Assembly: GCA_945952105.1 (NCBI GenBank)
Contig: CAMFGZ010000012.1
Span: forward strand, 62,001-126,000
DNA: 64,000 nt
Reading direction: 5' to 3'
DNA from: an uncultured Rhodospirillaceae bacterium
Lineage (GTDB): Bacteria > Pseudomonadota > Alphaproteobacteria > Reyranellales > Reyranellaceae
Under the pieces are notes generated by a model. It ran no database searches. It was not told the origin of the DNA and was given only the letters and a program-made list of their open reading frames with translations. The position numbers and the translations under genes were made by a program. The first letter of the stretch is position 1. Each line of letters starts with the position of its first letter. This document shows, piece by piece, positions 38,069 through 46,885 of the stretch.

Positions 38069-39367
38069 TCAATGCCCCATCAAACGACGGGACATGCCGG
38101 AGCTCATCCCAGGATCGCGGAATCTCGCAAGCTCCGGCGCTTTTGGATAGCCCGTTTCGAACAGGTCGCGTGGCATGCGCGCGTCCTTGGCGAGGTAGAG
38201 CCGCCCGCCGGCTTCCCGGACGACGGCGTCGAGTTCGACGAACAGCCGCTCGGTCGGGGCACCCCGGTTGGGGAAGTCGAGCGAAAGGGTGATGCCGGGC
38301 ATCGGAAAGCTGAGCAGGCCGGATGAGGGGCGCTCGCCGAAGGTTTTGATGACGGCGAGGAACGAGCCCTGTCCCGACTTCGCGATGATGTCGAGGATGT
38401 CCCGCAAGGCCGCCGGCCCGGCGTCGCGTGGCACCACGAGCTGGTACTGGTAGAAGCCACGGGGGCCGTAGAGGCGGTTCCAGTCCTGCATGTCGTCGAG
38501 GGGAAACAGGAAGGTCTCGAAGGGCCGGCGCCTGGCGCCGCCGCGATGGCTGTTCAGATGGTAGTAGAGCGCGTTGAAGAGCGGCAGCGTCAGCCGGTTG
38601 AAGAGGGACAATGGCGGCGTAAGAGGGATCGCGAGGCGGCGCGGCCGGGGCGGCTCACCCGACTGGTCGACCGCCGGGTTGGCGCGCAGGAAGATTCCGC
38701 GCGTGCGGCGGCCGGCGGTGCAGTCGAGCCAGGAAACAGTGTGCTCCCAGAGCGATTCCGAATCGTCCGCCAGGGTCAGGAACTCCTCGAGGCTGCGATA
38801 GGGCAGGATTTCGGTATCCAGCCACGGTCCCGTCACGGGCTGCAACTGCAACTCGGCGGTTGCGATCAGGCCGGTGAGGCCGATGCCACCAACGGTGGCG
38901 GTGAAGAGGTCGGGGCGCACGCCCGGCCCGCAATCGACGACCTGACCATCGGTGCGCACCAGCTTGACGTTCCGGACATGGTGGCCGAATGAGCCGACCC
39001 GATGATGATTCTTGCCGTGGACATCGTTGGCAATGGCGCCGCCCACGCTCACGATCTGCGTGCCGGGGATCACCGGCAGGCTCCAGCCACGCGGGACCAT
39101 GAAGCGCTGGATGTCGCGAAGTTGCACGCCGGCCTCGCAGACCAGCCGGCCCATCTCGGGATCGAATGAGTGGAAGCGATCGAGCCGTGCGGTACTCAGG
39201 AGCGCGCCACCGGGGTTCAGGCAGGCGTCGCCATAGCTGCGACCCATGCCGAGCGGGATCACGGGTCCCATGCCTCGCACCTGGTCGGCCAGGGCGAAGA
39301 CATCGGACAGATCGGCGACTTGATGAGGCTCCGCGCTCAGGCGTCCCCAGGAGGAAACAGGTCTCAT
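38069..39367 (-). CDS. FAD-binding oxidoreductase, DprE1-like (decaprenylphosphoryl-ribose 2'-oxidase family)
   Basis: GMGRSYGDACLNPGG, VIPGTQIVSVGGAIANDVHGKNHHRVGSFGHHV (DprE1 hallmark HGKNHH), FYQYQLVVP. Confidence 0.9.
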   Translation of the reverse strand: MRPVSSWGRLSAEPHQVADLSDVFALADQVRGMGPVIPLGMGRSYGDACLNPGGALLSTARLDRFHSFDPEMGRLVCEAGVQLRDIQRFMVPRGWSLPVIPGTQIVSVGGAIANDVHGKNHHRVGSFGHHVRNVKLVRTDGQVVDCGPGVRPDLFTATVGGIGLTGLIATAELQLQPVTGPWLDTEILPYRSLEEFLTLADDSESLWEHTVSWLDCTAGRRTRGIFLRANPAVDQSGEPPRPRRLAIPLTPPLSLFNRLTLPLFNALYYHLNSHRGGARRRPFETFLFPLDDMQDWNRLYGPRGFYQYQLVVPRDAGPAALRDILDIIAKSGQGSFLAVIKTFGERPSSGLLSFPMPGITLSLDFPNRGAPTERLFVELDAVVREAGGRLYLAKDARMPRDLFETGYPKAPELARFRDPGMSSGMSRRLMGH

Positions 39368-39496
39368 CCGTCCTGTGCCCAGAAGCGATTATTCGCTGTG
39401 ATCGTACTTCCTCCGATCCGCGAAGGCCATGCCAATAACGTCTCCGATCGGGCTCGTCAGGTGAGGGATTGCCAGAGTCCGGGAGAGTGCGCATAG

Positions 39497-40387
39497 ATGC
39501 CTGCCGAGGGGTGGCTTGGGGCAATGAATTCGACTTCGTCGGGCGGGATGATCGTGGGGCTGATCCAGCTGGTGCGGCCCCGGCAATGGGTGAAGAACGG
39601 CTTCGTCTTCGCGCCGCTGGTCTTTGCCCGCGAATTCACGCATCCGGCCTCGATCAAGCTGTCGCTGCTGGCCTTCGCGCTGTTCTGCGCGGCCTCGTCT
39701 GCCTGCTACATCGTGAACGACCTGCACGACATCGAGCGCGACCGGCGCCATCCGACCAAGCGCTTCTCGCGGCCGCTGGCCGCGGGCCGCGTCTCGCGCG
39801 GCGGCGCACTTGGGTTGCTCGGGCTGATCCTGGCGGGACTTGCCGTGGCCGCGATCTTCCAGCCTCACGTCATGGCGGTGATCGCGGGCTACCTGGTTCT
39901 CAACATCGCCTACACCTTCGTGCTGAAGCAGCAGCCGGTGCTCGACATCTTCAGCATCGCCATCGGCTTCGTGCTGCGCATCTGTGCCGGCGCCGTCGTG
40001 CTCGACCTGCCGCTCTCGGGCTGGATGCTGATCACGACCCTCTGCCTCGCGCTCTATCTCGCCGCCGTGAAGCGGCGGCAGGAACTGTTGGGCAGCGGCT
40101 CGGAGGGGCGCGAGGTGCTGGACAAGTACTCGCCCGCGTTGATCGAGCGCTATGCCGAAATGTCGGCGACCGGTGCTCTGGTCTTCTACAGCCTCTTCGT
40201 CATGTCGGCGAACCAGAAGCTGACGGCGACCATCCCCTTGGTGATCTTCGGCCTGTTCCGCTACTGGTACGTCGTGGAGCGGCTGGGGGCGGGCGAGTCG
40301 CCGACCGATGCGCTGCTGTCGGACCTGCCGCTGCTGGCTACGGTCGTGGCCTGGGTCGGCGTCTGCGCGATCGTTCTCTACACCTAG
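39497..40387 (+). CDS. UbiA-family prenyltransferase, decaprenyl-phosphate phosphoribosyltransferase-like
   Basis: LVRPRQWVKNGFVFAPLVFA and NDLHDIERDRRHPTKRFSRPLAAG (NDxxDxxxD plus HPxKxxRP), then second motif LKQQPVLDIFSIAIGFVLR. Confidence 0.9.
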   Translation: MPAEGWLGAMNSTSSGGMIVGLIQLVRPRQWVKNGFVFAPLVFAREFTHPASIKLSLLAFALFCAASSACYIVNDLHDIERDRRHPTKRFSRPLAAGRVSRGGALGLLGLILAGLAVAAIFQPHVMAVIAGYLVLNIAYTFVLKQQPVLDIFSIAIGFVLRICAGAVVLDLPLSGWMLITTLCLALYLAAVKRRQELLGSGSEGREVLDKYSPALIERYAEMSATGALVFYSLFVMSANQKLTATIPLVIFGLFRYWYVVERLGAGESPTDALLSDLPLLATVVAWVGVCAIVLYT

Positions 40388-40399
40388 AGTTCGCGTCCG

Positions 40400-40792
40400 C
40401 TACTTCCGGGCGAAGGTGTAGAAACGGTGGCCGACATAGCTGGTCGCCGCCGGCGCCAGCACGCCGATCAGGTGCGCGATGTCGTCGGCGTGCCAGGTGA
40501 GGCCGATGGCCGGGAACACGATTCGGGCGAGGCCGACGCTGATCACCCAGACGAAGCCCAGGGCCACGAGATTGACCAGCACGAAGCGGCGGACCTCCGA
40601 GGCAATCGACCGGCCCGAGGAATCGAACACGAACCGGCGCGCCAGCACGTAGGCGGTCGCCATGCCGAGCATGTACGCCGCGACCACCGCCGCCTCGAAC
40701 GACACGATGTGGTTGATCGCGTAGCGGCTGAGGAGGTTGACGAGTGCGGCGATGCCGCCGGTGACCAGGAATTTTAGGAACTGAAGGCTCAT
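40400..40792 (-). CDS. GtrA-family membrane protein
   Basis: LKFLVTGGIAALVNLLSRYAINHIVSFEAAVVAAYMLGMATAYVLARRFVF: four-TM GtrA pattern. Confidence 0.85.
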   Translation of the reverse strand: MSLQFLKFLVTGGIAALVNLLSRYAINHIVSFEAAVVAAYMLGMATAYVLARRFVFDSSGRSIASEVRRFVLVNLVALGFVWVISVGLARIVFPAIGLTWHADDIAHLIGVLAPAATSYVGHRFYTFARK

Positions 40793-40802
40793 CGATCCGG
40801 AT

Positions 40803-42113
40803 CTAGCGGTTCTCGGCGCGCCAGACGCCGGGATCGTCGATCGCCTGCGCCATCAACCTGCCGTAGCGCACGCTCTCGGAGATGCCGCGGTCCTCGGGAT
40901 AGTAGAAGCAGGTGTCGGCGATCTGCAGTCCCTCAATCGCCGTCTGCACCCTGGGGATCTTGGCGAGGAAGCCGGGCTCGCAGACGGGCTGGGCATAGTT
41001 CAGCCGCCCGACTTGGCTCGCCAGCAGGTCGGCGGCCTTCAAGGCGGGGTTGAGCCTTTGCAGGTAGCCGAAGGCCTCGGCGACGAAGGCCTCCGAGCTG
41101 CGACCGAATTTGGGATGTGTCTGCGGCATGTAGTAGGGCACGTACACGACGGTTTCCGGCAGGTGCCGCAGGTTGGAGAACTCGACGATGCCCGGTATGT
41201 CGATGCCGGCGTCGCTGATGTTCAACCAGAAGTGTCCGGTGACGGGCTTGCCGAGTTTGAGGACGACGCAGACGACGCCGATGTTGTGGATCGCGTCGTA
41301 CTTCGCCCTTGCTTCGGCGGGCAGGCTTGGCACGAGCCTCGATACGAAAGGCGTCGGCACGGTCGAGATGACGGCATCGAAGGATTGGGCGGCGCCATCG
41401 ACGACCAGTCCGGTGACGCGGCCGTGCTCGCTCGTGATCTCGCTGACCCGCGCGCCGAGCTTCAGCGCGCCGCCGCGCTTCCCGATGGCATCGACCAGCG
41501 TGTCGATCAGCGTCTGCGAGCCGCCATCGATGTACCCCAGCTCCTCCTGCAGGATCGACGCGCGCGAAGTGCCGACGCGCTTGATGCGGGTCCAGATCCA
41601 GGCAGCCGAGATATTGTCGGCATATTCGAAGAACTTCAGCTCGAAGAGGCGCCGCCACAGCACGTCGTAGACGCGTTGCCCGCCCCATCTGAGGATCCAT
41701 TCCCGCGCATTGACCTTCTCCAGCGACGACCAGTCGTTGCGCAGGGTCGACAGGAACATGTGGAGGCCGTAGCGGATCTTCGAGAGCGGCCCGAGCTTGG
41801 GGAAGGCGAGGAGGGCGAGAGGGTCGCCCCAGCGGTAGTGCCTGCCGTCGACGAAATAGCCCATCGACGTCTTGCGCCAGACCATGCGGTCGGCGATGCC
41901 GAGGTCACGCATCAGGTCGAAGGTCGGCTGGTCGGCCTTGCAGACGAAATGGTAGAAGCGCTCGATCGACAGGCCGGCGAAATCGAAATGCGCTGCCATG
42001 CCGCCGGGGATGCGGTCGGCCTCGAAGACCGTGACCTCGTGGCCGGCCACGAGCGCATGATAGGCGGCGGCCAGTCCCATGGCGCCCGCACCAACGATGG
42101 CGACGCGGGCCAT
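40803..42113 (-). CDS. FAD-dependent amine-oxidase/UDP-galactopyranose-mutase-like oxidoreductase
   Basis: MARVAIVGAGAMGLAAAYHALVAGHEVTVFEADRIPGGMAAHFDFAGLSIERFYHFV dinucleotide-binding motif; AVISTVPTPFV; C-terminal FAD segment. Confidence 0.85.
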   Translation of the reverse strand: MARVAIVGAGAMGLAAAYHALVAGHEVTVFEADRIPGGMAAHFDFAGLSIERFYHFVCKADQPTFDLMRDLGIADRMVWRKTSMGYFVDGRHYRWGDPLALLAFPKLGPLSKIRYGLHMFLSTLRNDWSSLEKVNAREWILRWGGQRVYDVLWRRLFELKFFEYADNISAAWIWTRIKRVGTSRASILQEELGYIDGGSQTLIDTLVDAIGKRGGALKLGARVSEITSEHGRVTGLVVDGAAQSFDAVISTVPTPFVSRLVPSLPAEARAKYDAIHNIGVVCVVLKLGKPVTGHFWLNISDAGIDIPGIVEFSNLRHLPETVVYVPYYMPQTHPKFGRSSEAFVAEAFGYLQRLNPALKAADLLASQVGRLNYAQPVCEPGFLAKIPRVQTAIEGLQIADTCFYYPEDRGISESVRYGRLMAQAIDDPGVWRAENR

Positions 42114-42115
42114 GC

Positions 42116-43057
42116 TCAGAACTCCAGGACCACGCTGGAATAAACCGGGTCCTGGAAGGTCTCGCGCAGGCCCTCGAGGATCGGGGTCGACTCGACCCCG
42201 AACAGGCGCGGCCAGTCGATCACCTCGAACGTCTCGGGCACTACCAGCGCCGCGAGCTGGCTCACCGTGAACGGTGGATTCGAATCCACCGTTGCATAGA
42301 GTTGCAGCAGGGTCCGGAACAGGCCGTAGGGAATGCGCACAATGGCCGCCCTCGCGCCGCTGGCTTCCTTCAGCGCGCGGATAAGGTCGATATAGGCGAT
42401 CTGCTCCTGGCCGGAGATGTTGAACACCTGGCCCGGCCGTGGCTCGGCGATGCAGGCGGCAATGATATTGCAGAAGTCGCCGACGTAGAGGGGCTGCCGA
42501 AGATACCGGCCGTGGCCCGGGATCGGGAAGACCGGCGTGCGCGCCATGAAGCGGGCCAGCCAGCCGAGATGCTTTCGGTCGAACCAGCCGTACATCAGTG
42601 TCGGGCGCAGTACGCAGGTCGGGATGCCGCTGTCGAGGGCGAGCTTTTCCTGGGCCTTCTTGGACTCGGTATAGAAATCGTGCGCCAGCGAGTTCACGAC
42701 CGACGAGCTGATATGGATGATCTGGTCCACACCGTGTCGCCGCGCGGCCTCGAGCACCCGCTCGGTCGCGACCACGTTGTTCGCAATGAACGGCGCTTCG
42801 GTGAGGGCGGCAATCTGGGCGTGGCAGAGGACGAGCGTGCCGGCGCCGGACAGAGCCTCCTGCCAGCCGTCGTCCGTGGCGAGATCGGCCTCGACCAGGC
42901 GCACGTCGGGATGGAGCCGCTTGAATATCTTGTTATTGGCGGGATGCTTGTCGATCCCGATCAACGGCCCCATGCCCCGCGCCTTGAGGCGAGGGACCAG
43001 ATTCTGCCCGGCGAGGCCCGCCGCGCCCGTGACGATGATCGGGCGTTTTTCAAGCAT
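42116..43057 (-). CDS. NAD-dependent epimerase/dehydratase
   Basis: VTGAAGLAGQNLVPRL, HISSSVVNSLAHDFYTESKKAQEKL (YxxxK), GDFCNIIAACI. Confidence 0.9.
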   Translation of the reverse strand: MLEKRPIIVTGAAGLAGQNLVPRLKARGMGPLIGIDKHPANNKIFKRLHPDVRLVEADLATDDGWQEALSGAGTLVLCHAQIAALTEAPFIANNVVATERVLEAARRHGVDQIIHISSSVVNSLAHDFYTESKKAQEKLALDSGIPTCVLRPTLMYGWFDRKHLGWLARFMARTPVFPIPGHGRYLRQPLYVGDFCNIIAACIAEPRPGQVFNISGQEQIAYIDLIRALKEASGARAAIVRIPYGLFRTLLQLYATVDSNPPFTVSQLAALVVPETFEVIDWPRLFGVESTPILEGLRETFQDPVYSSVVLEF

Positions 43058-43511
43058 TCAGCGATCTCTTGCGGAGGGCCGGCATCGGAGCTCGAGTGCT
43101 CGAGGCCCGCTTCCCACGGTGCATGGAAGGCCGAAGGCCGTGGTAAATTGCATCGCGCAAGCAGTTTCGATCACGTTTGGGAAAAGAACGGGCCGGGAAA
43201 TTTGGCAGCGGTCGCGTCATAAACCTGAGCGGCTCAACGTCTTGAGCTCCTGAGCGACTAACTTGGAGTCATTCAGGAAACCGGTCAACGCCCACCCTCC
43301 GTGCTTTGCTCGTCATTTGTCGCCCGCGCCGGGCAGCAGAGAATTGTGCCGCTTCTGAGGCGTCATCGATCGAAGTCAGGACGCTTGCTGGTAAAGATTT
43401 CCGAGAAAAGCGGCTAAGCTGGCCTTATCGTCTTTTGTGGCTTGTGCGCCTGTTCGCGGGTGCGTACTAGGTGCGATCTTGATTTGCAACGGTGAGGCTG
43501 GGAGCGGGCGA

Positions 43512-46500
43512 GTGGATACTTTTGCGGGTGGTGGCTCAGTCAAATTGGGCAGTGCAGCGCTCGAAGAGATCCTTTGTCGGGTTGCCCCTGTCGGCATTCT
43601 CGGAAACCTCGTTCCTCACGCTGTGGATGCCTGGTCGATCGAGTTTCCGGACCTTGGCTCGCTGCCGCGCTTCGAGGATGAGCCGGCACGTCTTCGGATT
43701 TGCATCGCCACGGAGGACATCGTCGGACCGGTCCGCAACGGCGGCATCGGTACGACCTATTCGGCCCTGTCCGAACTGCTCGCTCGACTAGGGCACGACG
43801 TCACGATCCTCTATCTCAAGGGCCAGGAGGTGGAGAACGGGACTATCGAGCAGTGGATCGAATTCTACGCCGCCAAGTCGGTTCGCTTCGTGCCTGTTCC
43901 GAACTATGCCGCCGTCGACCGCTTCCAGACCGGTGCCGACCGCTGGCTGCACGCACCCTACAACATGCTGAAGTATCTGACCGATCATCCGATGGACGTG
44001 GTGCACGTCTCCGAATGGCGGGGATCCGGCTATCTTTGCCTGCTCGCGAAGAGGCAGCATCTTGCCTTCCAGGAGACGCTGTTCGTCGTGAAGACGTCGT
44101 CTCCGTGGATCTGGAACAGGCTCTACGGCTCGCAGCCGCTCGACCGCGTGGACGATCTTGCCAAGGTGCATGCCGAACGCCGCAGCGTCGAGTTCGCCGA
44201 CATGGTCATCGGCGGCAGCCTTCATCTGCTGCGTTGGATGGCCAGCCAGGGCTACAAGATCCCACGCGATCGTACGTTCGTTCAGCCCAACGTGGCCACG
44301 TTCGATCATCTCAACGACCTTATGACGGCGCGTAGTTGGGAGCGCGGCAAGCGTCACCCGATCGACGAAGTGGTCTTCTTCGGGCGCCTGGAGGCGCGCA
44401 AGGGCCTCTTCACGTTCGTGCAGGCCATCAAGCGGCTGCTTCGCCAGGGGCAGAAGCTGCCCAAGAAGGTCACGTTCATGGGCAAGCCTGGCGCCCGGCT
44501 CATGGCGAGGCCGGACCAGGATATCGTCGACTACATCGCCGAGGAGACCCGGGACTGGCCGACCACGGTCGAAGTCCTGAGTGACTTCCAGCAATACGAC
44601 GCCCTGAAATATCTGTTGAGCGGCAATCGGCTCGCAGTCATGCCGTCGATGATCGAGAACTCCTCGCTCGCCGTCTATGAGGCGGCGATCTGCGGCATCC
44701 CGTTCATCGCATCGGACTCCGGCGGGACGCCCGAACTGGTGGCTTCGATCGATCAACCTCATGTTCTTTGCGAAGCGCATCCGATCCCGCTGGCAAACAA
44801 GATCGAGGAGTCACTGAGGCTCGGCGGGTACGTAGCCCGCGCAAGCTTCGACAACGCCGAAAACCTGGAGCAGTGGAGCCGGTTTCATCTCGATCTGGGC
44901 CGCGGCCTGCTGAGGCAGCTGTTGCCGCCGATCAAGAAGGGCGCGGAAATCCTCTCGACCGTTTCGGTGTGCATTTACCATGCCGGTCCAGACGAAAAGC
45001 TGCAGGCGACTCTGGCTTCGATAAAGGAGCAGGATCATCCGCCGGAAGAAATTCTGATTGCGGTCGACACCGACAATTTCGACGGGCTGGCGAGCGCGAA
45101 AGCCATTGCGTCCGCCGCCGGGGTGACGGCGACGATCGTGCCCGCCTTCGACTTCGACGCCGGTCATGCGTTCAATGTCCTCGCCGGGCACGTCAAGGCC
45201 GAGTACATGCTGTTTCTGTGGGCCGGGTCGACCATCCGTCCCATGGCGTTGCGTGCGCTCACGAAGGTCGCGGCATCCAGCAATGCGAACCTCGTGAACT
45301 ATTTCTTCCGGGTGACGCACGATGGCGATCAGTCGAGCCGGGACTATCTCAGCGCGATCGTGTTCGGCAACGTGGCCCAGAGTTTCTTTCGCACGGACGT
45401 GACGTCGCTGCCGTTGCTGGTGCGGCGCCACACCTTCGTCGAGCTCGGCGGTTTCAGCACGGACTATCGTGTCCTCGCGCACGACCATGAGCTGGTCGCC
45501 AAGGCCCAGATCAGCGGCGTTCATTGCGAGACGGCGCTTCTGGAACTGGGCACGGTTCCCGCCTGGGACGAGGATTGGCTCAAGGCCAAGTGCTACGACC
45601 AGTCGGTGGCTCAGTTCAGGGCGATCCGACCGGAGCTGGCGGCGACCCCTCTGGCGCTGCGCGAATTGCTTCTGATGGCGAAGGGGCTTCAGAAATCGGG
45701 GGGCCGGCGCAAGGTCCCCGGGAAAGTGCAGAAGGCCAAGAAGGTCGAGGCCGAGGCCGAGGGGCCCATCGGCAGATTGCTGATGGCCTTGTCGCGCGAC
45801 CTGCACGCGGGCGAGGAAGCGGCCGACGGCGGTTCGAAGAATGCCGCGCAAGCGGGCCAATCGGCCAAGCGGCCCGGTGCGCTGGCGGGGGCCGCAAAGC
45901 CCGCGCCCCAGAGCCCGGAAGCCAGCCGCCCGGCTCCCAAGGCGCCTGGTTCGCCCGGCGACGGTGCGGTCAAGTCCAAGGTCGTGGCGGCAGACATCCG
46001 CAAGGACAGGGTGGCGGCGAAGCAGGCCTCCCTGCGCGGTGCCGGCCTGGTGCAGTTGATCGACGAGCTTTCGGCGGAGCCGTTGGAAGTTGTTCCTGCC
46101 AAGCCGGCGGCACGCGCGCGCATCAGCGATCCTCGACCGCCCGTAAAGCCGTCGCGGCATGCCGGGCCTCAGCCGGATCTTCTCCACTCGGGCGAAGGCA
46201 AGAATTACTCGGGGCGACTCCTCGGCGTGCATCAGGGGATCGCTTATGGCTGGGTGAGGAATGACGACCGGCCCAAGACGCCCGTCATCGTCGATGTCAT
46301 GGTCGACGGAAATGCTCCCCAGGAAATCCAGGCCGACATCGATCTGCCCACGGCCATGATCATGCCGCCGCAGATGCGTGGCCACGGCTTCGCGATCCCG
46401 CTTTCGAAGAAGTGGCAGGGCCTTTTCAAGAGACGGTCTGCCAAGGACGTGATGCTGCGTATCAAAGGCACGGATGTCGAGATCGCAAGGCTCGCCATCA

Positions 46501-46880
46501 GGCGAAGCGCGGATCAGCTCGAGGAAGCCGGATACGATGGCCATTGCGACGCCGCCGATGCGGTCGATGGAGTGCTGCGCGGGTGGGTCTGGCAGCCATC
46601 GGATCCGCATGCGGTCGTCGACATTTCCGTCTTCGTGGATGGCAAGTTCCTGACCCGCGTGGCGGCAGGCAGCGTTCGGGAGGATGTCAGGGCGGCCGGC
46701 ATCGGCAGCGGTCATTACGGCTTCGCGGTGCCGGTGCCCAAGCCGCTGTGTGACGGCACGCCCCGGCAGATCGACGTCGTCGTCGCCAATGCGGGAGTCC
46801 TGCTGAAAGGCGGGCAATTGACGCTGGTCGGCGACAGGTTCTCTGTCAGGGAACGGAGCTGGCGGCGCCGTGCCGCTTGA
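43512..46880 (+). CDS. Bifunctional-looking GT4-GT2 glycosyltransferase with two C-terminal accessory repeat domains
   Basis: GT4: LRICIATEDIVGPVRNGGIGTTYSALSELLARLGHDVTILYLKG and FFGRLEARKGLFTFVQA. GT2: STVSVCIYHAGPDEKLQATLASIKEQDHPPEEILIAVDTDN. Ala/Pro/Lys linker, then two G-x-GWV domains. GTG 43512 start with upstream GGAG; track ORF begins at 43437. Confidence 0.87.
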   Translation: MDTFAGGGSVKLGSAALEEILCRVAPVGILGNLVPHAVDAWSIEFPDLGSLPRFEDEPARLRICIATEDIVGPVRNGGIGTTYSALSELLARLGHDVTILYLKGQEVENGTIEQWIEFYAAKSVRFVPVPNYAAVDRFQTGADRWLHAPYNMLKYLTDHPMDVVHVSEWRGSGYLCLLAKRQHLAFQETLFVVKTSSPWIWNRLYGSQPLDRVDDLAKVHAERRSVEFADMVIGGSLHLLRWMASQGYKIPRDRTFVQPNVATFDHLNDLMTARSWERGKRHPIDEVVFFGRLEARKGLFTFVQAIKRLLRQGQKLPKKVTFMGKPGARLMARPDQDIVDYIAEETRDWPTTVEVLSDFQQYDALKYLLSGNRLAVMPSMIENSSLAVYEAAICGIPFIASDSGGTPELVASIDQPHVLCEAHPIPLANKIEESLRLGGYVARASFDNAENLEQWSRFHLDLGRGLLRQLLPPIKKGAEILSTVSVCIYHAGPDEKLQATLASIKEQDHPPEEILIAVDTDNFDGLASAKAIASAAGVTATIVPAFDFDAGHAFNVLAGHVKAEYMLFLWAGSTIRPMALRALTKVAASSNANLVNYFFRVTHDGDQSSRDYLSAIVFGNVAQSFFRTDVTSLPLLVRRHTFVELGGFSTDYRVLAHDHELVAKAQISGVHCETALLELGTVPAWDEDWLKAKCYDQSVAQFRAIRPELAATPLALRELLLMAKGLQKSGGRRKVPGKVQKAKKVEAEAEGPIGRLLMALSRDLHAGEEAADGGSKNAAQAGQSAKRPGALAGAAKPAPQSPEASRPAPKAPGSPGDGAVKSKVVAADIRKDRVAAKQASLRGAGLVQLIDELSAEPLEVVPAKPAARARISDPRPPVKPSRHAGPQPDLLHSGEGKNYSGRLLGVHQGIAYGWVRNDDRPKTPVIVDVMVDGNAPQEIQADIDLPTAMIMPPQMRGHGFAIPLSKKWQGLFKRRSAKDVMLRIKGTDVEIARLAIRRSADQLEEAGYDGHCDAADAVDGVLRGWVWQPSDPHAVVDISVFVDGKFLTRVAAGSVREDVRAAGIGSGHYGFAVPVPKPLCDGTPRQIDVVVANAGVLLKGGQLTLVGDRFSVRERSWRRRAA

Positions 46881-46885
46881 GGCGG

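Noticed and set aside
44811-46817. 668-aa minus-strand ORF
   Set aside because: Antisense to the GT4-GT2 fusion gene; no recognisable domains.
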